A stretch of 42,049 nt of DNA from Clostridiales bacterium (lineage in GTDB: Bacteria > Bacillota > Clostridia > Oscillospirales > Oscillospiraceae): positions 825 to 42,873 of the forward strand of contig DYCR01000014.1 of assembly GCA_019418025.1 (NCBI GenBank), written 5' to 3'. The notes below the pieces were generated by a model. It had not been told where the DNA came from. It saw only the letters and a program-made list of their open reading frames with translations, and did no database searches. Below are positions 15,798 to 25,583 of the stretch, one piece after another. The first letter of the stretch is position 1. Each line of letters starts with the position of its first letter. The position numbers and the translations under genes were made by a program.

Positions 15798-18700
15798 CTA
15801 GAACAAACTGACCTGACTGGTATCCGGCAGATCCCCAAACGCCCCGGCATCCTTCAACATCTGGATGTGGGTTTTGGATACCTTCGGGCAGGCAGCGGCC
15901 ACCTCTTCGATGGAGATGAAGCTCTTTCCCTCTCTGCCATGCATCAGATCCCATGCCGCGTTTTCGCCGAGGCCGGAAATCGATACAAAGGGTGGGAGCA
16001 GCTTACCATCCTGAATCAAAAACTTGGTTGCGTGGCTTTTATACAGAGAGATCGGCAGAAACTCAAAGCCCCGGAGGTTGAATTCGTAAACGACTTCCAA
16101 GGTGGTGAGCAGATCCTCATCCTTGTCCGTTGCATTTTCATTGCCGTCGATGGCATTGATATGCGCCATCACCGAATCGATCCCTCCGGTCATCATCGCT
16201 GCATCAAATCCGCCCTTCTGGCTTCGGCGGTAGAAATACGCCGCATAAAACGCCAGAGGATGATGGACCTTGAACCACGCAATGCGAAACGCCATCATAA
16301 CATAGGCTACTGCATGGGCCTTCGGGAACAGGTACTTGATTTTTTTACAGGAACCGATGTACCAATCCGGAACACCTGCTGCAATCATCTCTTCCTCCGC
16401 GCCCTCGGGCAGGCCCCTACCCTTACGGACCGCCTCCATGATCTTAAAGGAACGCTTTTCCGGCATACCGCAGGAAATCAGATAGATCATGATATCGTCA
16501 CGACAGCCGATCGCTTCGTCAACGGATGCCGTTTTAGAGGTGATCAGATCCTTTGCATTTCCAAGCCACACGTCCGTACCGTGAGAAAAGCCGGAAAGAC
16601 GCAGCAGCGTATCGAATTTCGTGGGCATGGTGTCCATCAGCATGCCTCGTGTGAATCTCGTGTTGAACTCCGGGATCGCAACTGCACCTGTGGGGCCGAG
16701 GAGCTTGTCGTTTTCATACCCCAGAACCTTCGAGGATGTAAAGATGGACATGGTATCCTTGTCATCCAAGGGGATCAGCTTTGCATCCACCCCGGTCATA
16801 TCCTCCATCATACGGATCATGGTAGGGTCATCGTGACCCAGCATATCCAGCTTCAGCAGGTTTTCTTCCATGGAGTGGTATTCAAAATGCGTGGTGATCT
16901 GGTCTGCCTTCGGGTCATCTGCCGGCTTCTGCACAGGGCAGAAATCCCAGATCTCATTTTCCTGAGGGATAACCACCAGACCGCCGGGGTGCTGCCCCGT
17001 TGTTCTGCGAACGCCGACACAGCCGGAGGCAAGTCTTGTTTCCTCTGCACGGTTCGCCTTCTGCTCACGCTCTGACAGATATTTTTTCACATAGCCAAAT
17101 GCCGTCTTTTCCGCCACTGTTCCAATGGTTCCGGCTCGGAAAACATGGGATTTACCGAACATTTCCACGCAGTAAGCATGGGCTCTCGACTGGTATTCAC
17201 CCGAGAAGTTCAGGTCGATATCCGGCACCTTGTCGCCGCCAAAACCAAGAAACGTTTCAAAGGGGATATTGAATCCGTCTTTTTCAAATTTGGTCCCGCA
17301 CTTTGGGCAGACAGCATCCGGCAGGTCTGCCCCGCAGCCATACCCCTTCGGCACGTCAAAGGTAGAGAATTTGCACTCAGGATTTGGGCATCGATAATGC
17401 GGCGGGAAGGAATTAACCTCCGTAATGCCGGACATGTACGCCACGATAGAGGAGCCGACCGAACCACGGGAGCCAACCAGATATCCGTTTTCCAGAGAAT
17501 TCTGCACCAGCTTCTGCGCCGACATGTAGATCACATCATAGTGACAGCTGATGATATCGTTCAGCTCGGTTTCTACACGCTTGGTCATCAGCTCCGGCGG
17601 ATGATCTCCGTAAAGCCGGCGGAACTTTCCGTAAACCAATGCCTTCAGATCCTCAACAGAGTTTTCGATCTTCGGCGCGAACAGGTTATGAGGCACGGGC
17701 CTGAGCGTCTCGCACTGATCTGCGATGAAATTGGTATTTGTAACAACGATCTCATATGCTTTCTCCGCCCCCAAATAGGAAAACTCTCTCAGCATATCGT
17801 CGGTTGTGCGGAAATACAGCGGTGTCGAACGATCACAGTCCTCAAAGCCCTTTGTCGCCAGCAGGATGTGGCGGAAGATCTCATCCTCGGGATTCAGGAA
17901 GTGAACGTCGCCGGTAGCCACGACGGGCTTGCCAAGCTTCTCACCCAGACGGATCACTGTACGGTTGAAATTCCGGATCTCCTCTTCATCCTTTGCAAGC
18001 CCCTTAAACAGCATAAATGCATTGTTTGCCATGGGCTGAATCTCCAGAAAATCATAAAAAGACGCAATTCTCAGCAGCTCATCCTCGCTCTTGTGCTCCA
18101 GAATTGCCTGATAAACCTCTCCTGCCTCACAGGCCGAGCCAATGATCAGCCCCTCACGAAGCTCCATCAATTCAGACTTTGGGATGCGGGGAACACGCTT
18201 GAAATATTGCAGGTTGGAGTCAGAGATCAAATGATACAGATTCCGCAGCCCCACCTGATTTTTCGCAAACAGGATGATGTGCCGTGCATGCCTGTTGTCG
18301 ATCCGATTTTTAGAACGAAGCTGAGGCATCGCAGGGTTGATCTGCGACAGGGTGAAGATCTCCATTTCCTCCAGCTTCTTCACAAGTCTCATGAAGATCA
18401 GTCCGCAGGTCACCGCGTCATCTGCCGCTCTGTGGTGATTAAATTCCGGCAGGCTCAACGCGTCTGCAACGATATTCAGCTTGAATTTGTTCAGCTGCGG
18501 CAGCAGATTCTGGGACAAAATCAGCGTGTCCACAGAAGTCGGAGTAAACGAAAGGTTCTGCCTTCTGGCCGCTTCTCGGACAAATCCCACGTCGAAATCC
18601 GCATTGTGTGCAATCAAAGGGCGATTTCCGACAAATTCGAGGAATTTCGGCAGGACCTCCTCAATTTTTGGTGCGCCGATCAGCATATCGTCGGTAATTC

Positions 18701-20102
18701 CGGTCAAATCAATGATCTTGCGCTCCAGTTTTCTGCAAGGGTCTACAAAGGTCTGGAATCGGTCGATCTCCTGTCCGTTCTTCATCAGAACGGCACCGAT
18801 TTCGATAATGGTGTCATTTCTGGACGAAAGGCCGGTGGTTTCCAAGTCAAAGGAGACAAACTCGTCATCAAAGCGAGCATCCACGTCCCCGTGAACCACC
18901 ACACGGTCGTCCACATCGTTCACATAATAGCCCTCTACACCATAGAGGACCTTGATGTTCTGGTCCGTCCCGGCCACCTTGGCCTTGGACGCTGCCTTCA
19001 TCGCCTCCGGGAAGGACTGCACCACACCGTGGTCGGTAATCGCAATTGCCCGATGCCCCCATGCCGCTGCCTGCTTGACCGCAGCAGCGGTAGGTGTCAG
19101 TGCATCCATATTACTCATAGTGGTGTGCAGATGCAGCTCTACACGCTTCATCCCTTCGGCGGTGTCCTGCCGCTTGGGCATGGACCCCGGCATCATGGAA
19201 TTGGGCTTCAGCACCATCTCATTGTCAAACTGGTTGATCATGAGCTTGCCCTGAATCTTCAGGACGCTTCCCACGCTGACATTCTCAAGGACGGGCTTTG
19301 CCTCATTGGCCTCCATGAATTTGTTGATACGGATGGAGTTGGTGTTGTCCGTCATATCAAAATTGATGACCCAAGCATTACGCTTTTTCAGCTCCTTGTG
19401 GTCTACGTGGAACACTCTGCCCTCCACCGCCACGATGCCCATATCCAGCTTGATATCCTTCATTGGCACAGCCGGAGCCTTAAAGGGTCTGCCGTAGAAG
19501 GTATCCCCCTGTTGGGTGCTGCCGGAGGAGAATGTCTGTTTTTTCTCTGCAAACACCGGCTTTGGCTGTTTTGCGACCATTTCCGAGCGCATTTTCTCCA
19601 TCGCATCAAACAGGGCCTGTCCCTCAAGATCCGCTCCGGCCACGATTTCAATTTCCACCGGTTCCCCGCACATGGCCTGAATCCGGCTCCGAACCGCGGG
19701 GATGCATTCCTCCAGAAGCTTTTTTCCGTTGGCCTTCAGCTTAACGGTCAAGCTAGTCCCCTGCCACTGCCATACGGCCCCGGCAAGTGATCCCCTGCAC
19801 ATGGAGTTCTCCTCCACGAACAGCCCCGTCAGCTCCGCCGGCTCCATCTTCGGAAGCTCTGAGCTTGGAAAATACTGGTAGATCTCCACTTCGTTCAGGC
19901 CGTAGCACAGCTCGACCTGCTGACACACATCCCGGATGATCCGCTCCGGAATGTAGTTGGGGGACTCCATTTCCACGGAAACCGAACGCTTATGGGTATC
20001 GATCTGGGCGGCACGAATAGCCGCCTGAGCCAGAAGCTGTGCTTCTGACTCCGGCGGCCGGTAGAGGGAAAACATATTCAAAAAGAGTACATTATCCATC
20101 AT
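15798..20102 (-). CDS. polC: DNA polymerase III alpha subunit, PolC type with proofreading exonuclease
   Basis: A 1434-residue protein. In order: an N-terminal domain (to about 210), an OB-fold domain (about 218-300), a PHP domain beginning at VELHLHTTMS (321-330) and interrupted by a DEDD 3'-5' exonuclease domain with VSFDLETTG (416-424), then the polymerase domain with VGSRGSVGSS, a four-cysteine zinc-binding region (CPNPEC...CPKCG) and PDIDLNFSG carrying catalytic aspartates. PolC is the main replicative polymerase of Gram-positive bacteria. ATG at 20102 or 20099 both fit the TAAGGA site that overlaps the ispG stop (20112-20114), so it is coupled to ispG. No terminator is visible at its end. 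Confidence 0.97.
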   Translation of the reverse strand: MMDNVLFLNMFSLYRPPESEAQLLAQAAIRAAQIDTHKRSVSVEMESPNYIPERIIRDVCQQVELCYGLNEVEIYQYFPSSELPKMEPAELTGLFVEENSMCRGSLAGAVWQWQGTSLTVKLKANGKKLLEECIPAVRSRIQAMCGEPVEIEIVAGADLEGQALFDAMEKMRSEMVAKQPKPVFAEKKQTFSSGSTQQGDTFYGRPFKAPAVPMKDIKLDMGIVAVEGRVFHVDHKELKKRNAWVINFDMTDNTNSIRINKFMEANEAKPVLENVSVGSVLKIQGKLMINQFDNEMVLKPNSMMPGSMPKRQDTAEGMKRVELHLHTTMSNMDALTPTAAAVKQAAAWGHRAIAITDHGVVQSFPEAMKAASKAKVAGTDQNIKVLYGVEGYYVNDVDDRVVVHGDVDARFDDEFVSFDLETTGLSSRNDTIIEIGAVLMKNGQEIDRFQTFVDPCRKLERKIIDLTGITDDMLIGAPKIEEVLPKFLEFVGNRPLIAHNADFDVGFVREAARRQNLSFTPTSVDTLILSQNLLPQLNKFKLNIVADALSLPEFNHHRAADDAVTCGLIFMRLVKKLEEMEIFTLSQINPAMPQLRSKNRIDNRHARHIILFAKNQVGLRNLYHLISDSNLQYFKRVPRIPKSELMELREGLIIGSACEAGEVYQAILEHKSEDELLRIASFYDFLEIQPMANNAFMLFKGLAKDEEEIRNFNRTVIRLGEKLGKPVVATGDVHFLNPEDEIFRHILLATKGFEDCDRSTPLYFRTTDDMLREFSYLGAEKAYEIVVTNTNFIADQCETLRPVPHNLFAPKIENSVEDLKALVYGKFRRLYGDHPPELMTKRVETELNDIISCHYDVIYMSAQKLVQNSLENGYLVGSRGSVGSSIVAYMSGITEVNSFPPHYRCPNPECKFSTFDVPKGYGCGADLPDAVCPKCGTKFEKDGFNIPFETFLGFGGDKVPDIDLNFSGEYQSRAHAYCVEMFGKSHVFRAGTIGTVAEKTAFGYVKKYLSEREQKANRAEETRLASGCVGVRRTTGQHPGGLVVIPQENEIWDFCPVQKPADDPKADQITTHFEYHSMEENLLKLDMLGHDDPTMIRMMEDMTGVDAKLIPLDDKDTMSIFTSSKVLGYENDKLLGPTGAVAIPEFNTRFTRGMLMDTMPTKFDTLLRLSGFSHGTDVWLGNAKDLITSKTASVDEAIGCRDDIMIYLISCGMPEKRSFKIMEAVRKGRGLPEGAEEEMIAAGVPDWYIGSCKKIKYLFPKAHAVAYVMMAFRIAWFKVHHPLAFYAAYFYRRSQKGGFDAAMMTGGIDSVMAHINAIDGNENATDKDEDLLTTLEVVYEFNLRGFEFLPISLYKSHATKFLIQDGKLLPPFVSISGLGENAAWDLMHGREGKSFISIEEVAAACPKVSKTHIQMLKDAGAFGDLPDTSQVSLF

Positions 20103-20111
20103 TCGCAATCC

Positions 20112-21149
20112 TTAGAATGTTTCGATCCGTTTCAACAGCGCATCCAACAGCTGGTCATAGGGGAGCTTCTCAACCTGCTCACCTTTCTCAAAAATCATAC
20201 CCCAGCCATCGCCGCCGGCAATGCCGATATCTGCCTCACGAGCCTCACCGGGTCCGTTGACCACACAGCCCATGACTGCAACGGTGATGGGCTTCTCACA
20301 GTCCTTCAGTGCCTGCTCCACGCGGTTGACCAAACCGATCAGATCGATCCTGGTTCTGCCGCAGGTGGGACAGGAAATGATATTCACGCCTTCCTTGCGG
20401 AGGCCCGCTGCCTTCAGGATATCCTTTGCAGCATAGACCTCATTGACCGGGTCTGCTGTCAGGCTGACACGAATGGTATCACCGATCCCATCCAGCAGAA
20501 GCGAGCCAATACCCATTGCTGACTTCATCAGACCCACCCGCTCAGGGCCGGTCTCCGTCACGCCGATGTGCAGCGGATAGTCGCACTGGCTCCGCAGCAG
20601 TCTGCACGCCTGAACCATAGTGGGCACGGTGGAGGATTTCATAGAAACGCAGGTATCATAAAATCCGAACTTTTCCAACAGCTCCAAATGGGAGAAGGCA
20701 CTTTCAACCAAAGCCTCGGCCGTAGGATGGCCGTACTTTTCAAGCAGTCCTTTTTCCAAAGAACCGCCATTGACACCGATGCGGATGGGGATCTTCCGAT
20801 CCTTGCATACATCCACAACGGCTTTGACCCGGTCTTCTCCGCCGATGTTGCCCGGATTGATCCGGATCTTGCTTGCTCCGCCCTCCGCTGCTGCAATCGC
20901 CAGCTTGTAATCAAAGTGGATGTCCGCCACCAGAGGCAGGGGGCTTTCCTTGCAAATTTCAGTAAAGCCTCTTACGCTTTCCATGTTTGGGACCGCCAAA
21001 CGCACGATCTGGCAGCCGGCCTTCTGCAGCTGACCGATCTGATCCAAACATCCTTTTACATCCGTAGTCTTGGTATTCAGCATAGACTGAATCGCTACGG
21101 GGGCACCGCCGCCAATGGGCACGCTGCCTACCATAATCTGTCTTGTCAT
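20112..21149 (-). CDS. ispG: (E)-4-hydroxy-3-methylbut-2-enyl-diphosphate synthase (GcpE)
   Basis: A 345-residue enzyme of the MEP isoprenoid pathway, converting MEcPP to HMBPP with a [4Fe-4S] cluster. The N-terminal TIM-barrel begins with the typical VGSVPIGGGAPVAIQSM stretch; cluster ligands are C260, C263 and C295 with E302 in the GCVVNGPGEA motif. Length matches the family. The ATG at 21149 follows the rseP stop by six bases, with AGAGGA just upstream. With dxr in the same operon it gives two of the MEP steps here. Confidence 0.97.
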   Translation of the reverse strand: MTRQIMVGSVPIGGGAPVAIQSMLNTKTTDVKGCLDQIGQLQKAGCQIVRLAVPNMESVRGFTEICKESPLPLVADIHFDYKLAIAAAEGGASKIRINPGNIGGEDRVKAVVDVCKDRKIPIRIGVNGGSLEKGLLEKYGHPTAEALVESAFSHLELLEKFGFYDTCVSMKSSTVPTMVQACRLLRSQCDYPLHIGVTETGPERVGLMKSAMGIGSLLLDGIGDTIRVSLTADPVNEVYAAKDILKAAGLRKEGVNIISCPTCGRTRIDLIGLVNRVEQALKDCEKPITVAVMGCVVNGPGEAREADIGIAGGDGWGMIFEKGEQVEKLPYDQLLDALLKRIETF

Positions 21150-21155
21150 AGTTAT

Positions 21156-22232
21156 TTATCCTCTAAAAATGTTAAATATATCCTTAAACGTGATCACTGC
21201 CATAAAGCCCAGCAGAATCAACATGCCGGCGCCATGCAGGTACGCTTCATATTTGGGGTTTAGTTTCTTTCCTGTTACGGCTTCCACCGCAGTGGACAAA
21301 ATCACACACACGGCCCGACCTCCATCCAAGGCAGGGATCGGGAGCAGATTCATCACCGCAAGATTCACCGCAATAAACGCGCTGAAAAACAGCACATTCC
21401 GGATCGCAGCATCTGTGCTGCCGGAATTTTCCGCGGTCTCGGAAATGGTCTGGACGATCATGACCGGACCGCCTACATCCTTCAGGCCTGCCTGCCCGGA
21501 GATCAGCATTTTCAGGCTCATGCGAACCATACGCACCGTATCGATGGTGTTGTTCCATGCATATTTCAAGCCGGAGACAAAGGTTCTGGGCGCAGTGGTC
21601 AGATTCATGCCATAGAGCGTCTGAGTCCCCTGCTCGGTTTGGATTTCGATAGGCTCCATTCTAAAGTCATCCAAAAGGACCTTTTCTCCGTCACGGATCA
21701 CAACGATATCATGGACCCCCGGCTCGCCGGAAAGGTTCAGGCTGAGAAGGAAGGAGATATTGGAGCTGACATATACACGCTCACCGTCGATGGAATGGAT
21801 CTCGTCTCCTACACGAAGGCCGTTCTGCCCCTCCAGGTGATTACCTGCATGAAAACTGGAGATCACAGGCTCAGGCAGCACCTCGACCTGAGAGGAAACA
21901 CCGAACAGGTAGTAGAAGATCAAAAATCCACACAAAAAATTCATTGCTGCGCCGGCAACCAGAATGATCAGTCGTTTCCACCAAGCAGCCTTGCCAAAGG
22001 AACGCGGATTATCCGAATTGTCATCCTCTCCTTCCATGGCGCAGTATCCACCGAACGGGATGCACCGGATGGAATAGAGCGTCTCTCCCTTTTGCTTTTT
22101 AAAGATTGCCGGGCCCATGAACATGGAAAACTCATTCACCTGAACGCCGGACAGCTTCGCAGTGACAAAGTGTCCCAGCTCATGGACAAAAATCAGCAGA
22201 CTAAACATTAAAATTGCCAACACAATATACAT
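21156..22232 (-). CDS. rseP: RIP site-2 metalloprotease RseP/RasP
   Basis: A 358-residue membrane protease. The zinc site HELGH (17-21) lies in the first membrane helix, helix 2 is around 87-110, a PDZ domain spans about 115-195, and the third ligand is in the PALDGG motif (D303 in the second conserved helix). Such enzymes cut membrane-embedded anti-sigma factors and signal peptide remnants. No sigma or anti-sigma gene is nearby; the position between dxr and ispG is the normal Firmicute order. The ribosome binding site is GCGAGGAAAC directly before the ATG at 22232. Confidence 0.96.
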   Translation of the reverse strand: MYIVLAILMFSLLIFVHELGHFVTAKLSGVQVNEFSMFMGPAIFKKQKGETLYSIRCIPFGGYCAMEGEDDNSDNPRSFGKAAWWKRLIILVAGAAMNFLCGFLIFYYLFGVSSQVEVLPEPVISSFHAGNHLEGQNGLRVGDEIHSIDGERVYVSSNISFLLSLNLSGEPGVHDIVVIRDGEKVLLDDFRMEPIEIQTEQGTQTLYGMNLTTAPRTFVSGLKYAWNNTIDTVRMVRMSLKMLISGQAGLKDVGGPVMIVQTISETAENSGSTDAAIRNVLFFSAFIAVNLAVMNLLPIPALDGGRAVCVILSTAVEAVTGKKLNPKYEAYLHGAGMLILLGFMAVITFKDIFNIFRG

Positions 22233-22257
22233 GTAGTTTCCTCGCTTTAATCAAAAA

Positions 22258-23406
22258 TTACTTTACGTGCTCACGCACATAGGCTCGAGCTGCTGCATCC
22301 GCCTCCAGAATCTGTTCTAATGTGGGTTCCTTTGTAAAGGGAACTGCCTCCATTGCACCGCAGACCAAATCATAGATATCGTAAAACCCAATGCGATCCT
22401 GCAAATACAGGGCAACGGCCTCCTCGTTGGCACCGTTCATCACCGGGCACGCAGTTCCTCCCTGCTTTGCCGCCTCCATTGCAAGGCGCAGGCAGGGAAA
22501 TGCCTCCAGATCCGGATGACTGAAGGACAGGGGTACCGCTGTCAGATCCAGAGGATCTACCGGACAAACAGTCCGCTCCGGATAGGTCAGCGCCAGCTGA
22601 ATGGGCAGACGCATATCCGGCGAACCCATCTGAGCCATCACCGCCCCATCGACAAACTCCACCATGGAGTGAACGATGCTCTGACGATGGATCAGCACCT
22701 GAACCTGCTCCAGAGGAAGGTCATAAAGGCGCATCGCCTCGATCACTTCCAAGCCTTTGTTCATCAAGGTGGAGCAGTCGATGGTGATTTTCGCCCCCAT
22801 CTTCCAGTTGGGATGCTTGAGCGCATCTGCTCTGGTAACAGATCGAAGCTCCTGCTTTGTCTTTCCAAAGAACGGACCGCCCGAGCAGGTCAGAATGATC
22901 TTCTTCACTTCTCTTTTATCTCTGCTGCCCATCAGGCACTGGAAGATCGCAGAGTGTTCAGAGTCCACGGGGATGATTTCCGTGTGGTGCTTCTTTGCCT
23001 CCGCCATAACCAGTTCCCCTGCACAGACCAGCGTCTCCTTGTTTGCAAGACCGATGCGCTTGCCCGCACGGATCGCCGCGAGGGTGGGCTTCAATCCGAG
23101 CATGCCCACAACCGCTGTGATGACGCAGTCTGCACTGTCAACGGTCGCCGCTTCGATCAGGCCCTCCTCACCCCAGCTGACTCGGGTAGAAAGATCCGAG
23201 ATCAACTGTCTGAGTTCCTCTGCCGCCTCTTTCGTGGACATGACAGCCAGTTCCGGATAAAATTTCCGACACTGCTCCGCCATCCGCTCCACACTGGAGC
23301 CGGCTGTCAGTGCAGCAACCTGCACACCGTCCAATCTGGAAATCACATCAAGCGTCTGTCTGCCGATGGAACCGGTAGAGCCTAAAATACTAATTTTTTT
23401 CATCAT
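22258..23406 (-). CDS. dxr: 1-deoxy-D-xylulose-5-phosphate reductoisomerase
   Basis: A 382-residue enzyme, normal length. The NADPH-binding loop GSTGSIG is at 9-15, metal ligands D148 and E150 are in the PVDSEHSA segment and E220 in LMNKGLE, and the flexible loop contains H-P-N-W-K-M-G. It catalyses the committed MEP step, DXP to MEP. Two adjacent ATG codons (23406 and 23403) are possible starts. It begins two bases after the cdsA stop, so coupling is likely. Confidence 0.97.
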   Translation of the reverse strand: MMKKISILGSTGSIGRQTLDVISRLDGVQVAALTAGSSVERMAEQCRKFYPELAVMSTKEAAEELRQLISDLSTRVSWGEEGLIEAATVDSADCVITAVVGMLGLKPTLAAIRAGKRIGLANKETLVCAGELVMAEAKKHHTEIIPVDSEHSAIFQCLMGSRDKREVKKIILTCSGGPFFGKTKQELRSVTRADALKHPNWKMGAKITIDCSTLMNKGLEVIEAMRLYDLPLEQVQVLIHRQSIVHSMVEFVDGAVMAQMGSPDMRLPIQLALTYPERTVCPVDPLDLTAVPLSFSHPDLEAFPCLRLAMEAAKQGGTACPVMNGANEEAVALYLQDRIGFYDIYDLVCGAMEAVPFTKEPTLEQILEADAAARAYVREHVK

Positions 23407-23408
23407 AA

Positions 23409-24224
23409 TTATTTCACCGCCAAAGGTAGCAGCAGGATCAGCACTTCTGCCAAAGGTCCTACCACCATCATAGAGTCAAAACGATCCAGAATCCCGCCAT
23501 GTCCGGGAATCAGATTGCCGTAATCCTTGATCCCCGTCTGGCGCTTGATCACGGAAAAACACAAATCACCAAACACCGAGCCGACTGCCGATACCACGCC
23601 ATAGATCACCGCATAGAGATAATTTACCTGCATGCCGAATCCCTTATTCAAAATGAATACATACAGCAGCATCCCCAGTACGGCACTGACCGCTCCGCCA
23701 ACGACACCCTCCACCGTTTTTTTCGGGCTGATCACAGGGGCCAGCTTGTGCTTACCGAATTTCACACCTGCAAAATAAGCACCGCTGTCCGGCATGAATG
23801 CCATCAAAAACGGGATCAGAATGTAGTAGCGTCCAAGCTCCATCGTATGGATCCGTACAAGACTGGTCAGTAAGTAGGGAATCACCAGTGCTGCAACGAT
23901 ACACATGGCCGTCTTGTCAAAGGTAAGCTGGATATGAGATGCCATCATCTCACCAAACATTGCAGCAAAAACCGCCAGCACCAGTACCGTTGCCCACGCA
24001 TGGCTCTGTCCGGTATAGCTCCAGATCGACACCAAAAATGCAGACACCGCACAATATGCCACCAAACGCGGCTGCTTTACCAGTCCGGTGGCATACAGCA
24101 GCTCATAGGCAGCCAGCGATGCCGCTGCGCCGAAAACGATCGCCGTAAAGACCTTTGGCAGGAACAGTACAACTGCCAACAGCAGCGGTAGCAGCGCTGC
24201 TGCCGCAATCACTCGGGTTTTCAT
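23409..24224 (-). CDS. cdsA: Phosphatidate cytidylyltransferase
   Basis: A 271-residue membrane enzyme with about seven hydrophobic segments. The family signature lies at about 215-251, ending in KDYGNLIPGHGGILDRFDS. It makes CDP-diacylglycerol from phosphatidate and CTP at the cytoplasmic membrane for phospholipid synthesis. The ATG at 24224 is three bases after the uppS stop, and the GGAGG used for initiation lies within the last uppS codons. Confidence 0.96.
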   Translation of the reverse strand: MKTRVIAAAALLPLLLAVVLFLPKVFTAIVFGAAASLAAYELLYATGLVKQPRLVAYCAVSAFLVSIWSYTGQSHAWATVLVLAVFAAMFGEMMASHIQLTFDKTAMCIVAALVIPYLLTSLVRIHTMELGRYYILIPFLMAFMPDSGAYFAGVKFGKHKLAPVISPKKTVEGVVGGAVSAVLGMLLYVFILNKGFGMQVNYLYAVIYGVVSAVGSVFGDLCFSVIKRQTGIKDYGNLIPGHGGILDRFDSMMVVGPLAEVLILLLPLAVK

Positions 24225-24227
24225 GAT

Positions 24228-24971
24228 TTACACGCCTCCAAACCGACGGTTGCGCCGGTGATATTCTGAGATTGCACGGTCCAGATCCTTTTCCCGGAAG
24301 TCGGGCCAGAGCACATCCATAAACACATATTCAGAATAAGCACTCTGCCACAGCAGGAAATTACTGGTCCGCATTTCGCCGGAGGGGCGGATGATCAGCT
24401 CGGGGTCCGGTACTCCGCAGGAGTACAGATACTGCTCAAAGCCTGCCTCGGTAAGCTCATCAGGGCTGCATTCACCGTCAGCCACCCTCTGTGCAAACGC
24501 CTTCGCTGCCCGGATGATCTCGTCTCGTCCGCCGTAATTCAGGCAGAAGTTCACCTGCACCTCATGGTATTCAGCCGATGATGTTTCCGCCTGACGGCAC
24601 AGCTCCTGAAGGTCGGGACTGAGCCGGGACAGATCGCCGAAAAATTTGAATCGAACATGATTTTTATCCATATCCTGCAGCGCTTCTGTCAGGTAGTTTC
24701 GCAGCAGCTTCATGATGCCCGCAATTTCATCCTCAGAACGTCTCCAGTTTTCCGTGGAGAACGCATAAACCGTCAGATACTCCACACCCAGTGTACGGCA
24801 GTAGTTTGCGATCCGGCGGAAGGTCTCCGCACCTGCACCGTGCCCTGCGGTTCGCGGGAGTCCGCGCTTTTTGGCCCACCGGCCGTTGCCGTCCATAATG
24901 ATTGCAATATGCTTCGGGGCCGGCAGCTTTTCTGCCTCGATTTCTGTTTCTTTTTTCTTAAATATTGCCAT
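24228..24971 (-). CDS. uppS: Undecaprenyl diphosphate synthase (di-trans,poly-cis type)
   Basis: A 247-residue cis-prenyltransferase. The catalytic Asp27 lies in IMDGNGRW (25-32), FSTENW is at 71-76, and the C-terminal RPSGEMRTSNFLLWQ motif is at about 195-209. It builds undecaprenyl diphosphate, the lipid carrier for peptidoglycan, using precursors from the MEP pathway encoded in the same operon. The frame is open to an ATG at 24989, but AGGTG just before the ATG at 24971 and family alignment favour the latter. Confidence 0.96.
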   Translation of the reverse strand: MAIFKKKETEIEAEKLPAPKHIAIIMDGNGRWAKKRGLPRTAGHGAGAETFRRIANYCRTLGVEYLTVYAFSTENWRRSEDEIAGIMKLLRNYLTEALQDMDKNHVRFKFFGDLSRLSPDLQELCRQAETSSAEYHEVQVNFCLNYGGRDEIIRAAKAFAQRVADGECSPDELTEAGFEQYLYSCGVPDPELIIRPSGEMRTSNFLLWQSAYSEYVFMDVLWPDFREKDLDRAISEYHRRNRRFGGV

Positions 24972-24987
24972 TTCTTCACCTATAATC

Positions 24988-25016
24988 ATAAAAGGGGCGC
25001 AAAAACTGCGCCCCTT
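24988..25016 (-). terminator. Intra-operon terminator or attenuator between frr and uppS
   Basis: A perfect 10-bp GC-rich stem (25007-25016 with 24992-25001, five-base loop) followed on the minus strand by UUUUAU. It begins about ten bases after the frr stop and ends just before the uppS ribosome binding site, so it should reduce expression of uppS and downstream genes relative to pyrH-frr. Confidence 0.75.
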
Positions 25017-25025
25017 GTGGCATGA

Positions 25026-25580
25026 TCAGATTGCCATCAGTTCCTTTTCCTTCACTGCCAGGGCTTCGTCCACCTTCTTGATGTACTTATCCAGCATATC
25101 TTGCAGATCCTTTTCTGCCTTTTTCTGCTCGTCCTCGGTAATTTCGGACTTCTTTTTCAGGTTCTTCACATAGTCCATACCCTCACGGCGGACATTGCGC
25201 ATTGCAACCTTGCCGTCCTCGGCATACTTCTTGACCTGCTTTGCCAGTTCCTTACGGCGCTCCTCCGTCAGCTGGGGGAAAACAAGACGGATCACGCGGC
25301 CGTCATTCTGGGGATTGATGCCCAGATCAGACATCTGGATGGCCTTCTGGATGTCGGTCAGGACCTTTGTATCCCAAGGCGTAATGACCAGTGTACGTGC
25401 ATCAGGAGAAGAAATAGATGCAACGCCGTTCAGGGGTGTCTCTGAACCATAGTATTCAACCGTAATGCGATCCAGAACCTTTGCATTGGCGCGGCCTGCT
25501 CGGACCGAGCCGAAATTCTCCTGAAGTACATCCAGAGTTTTTTCCATCTTTCTCTGATATTCCTTAAAATCAACGCTCAT
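25026..25580 (-). CDS. frr: Ribosome recycling factor
   Basis: A 184-residue protein of the standard RRF length, with the V-R-A-G-R-A-N segment (about 26-32), the small domain with SPDARTLVITPWD (about 58-70) and the second and third long helices rich in Lys, Glu and Arg. RRF with EF-G splits post-termination ribosomes. The ATG at 25580 lies three bases after the pyrH stop with AAGGAGG inside the last pyrH codons, giving a coupled pyrH-frr pair as in most bacteria. Confidence 0.98.
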   Translation of the reverse strand: MSVDFKEYQRKMEKTLDVLQENFGSVRAGRANAKVLDRITVEYYGSETPLNGVASISSPDARTLVITPWDTKVLTDIQKAIQMSDLGINPQNDGRVIRLVFPQLTEERRKELAKQVKKYAEDGKVAMRNVRREGMDYVKNLKKKSEITEDEQKKAEKDLQDMLDKYIKKVDEALAVKEKELMAI

Positions 25581-25583
25581 AAA

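Noticed and set aside
17145..19790. An 881-codon plus-strand open frame inside polC
   Set aside because: It is antisense to polC, whose domains are all recognisable; the frame lacks a good ribosome binding site and its protein is rich in His, Gln and Arg, as is typical of shadow frames in this GC range.
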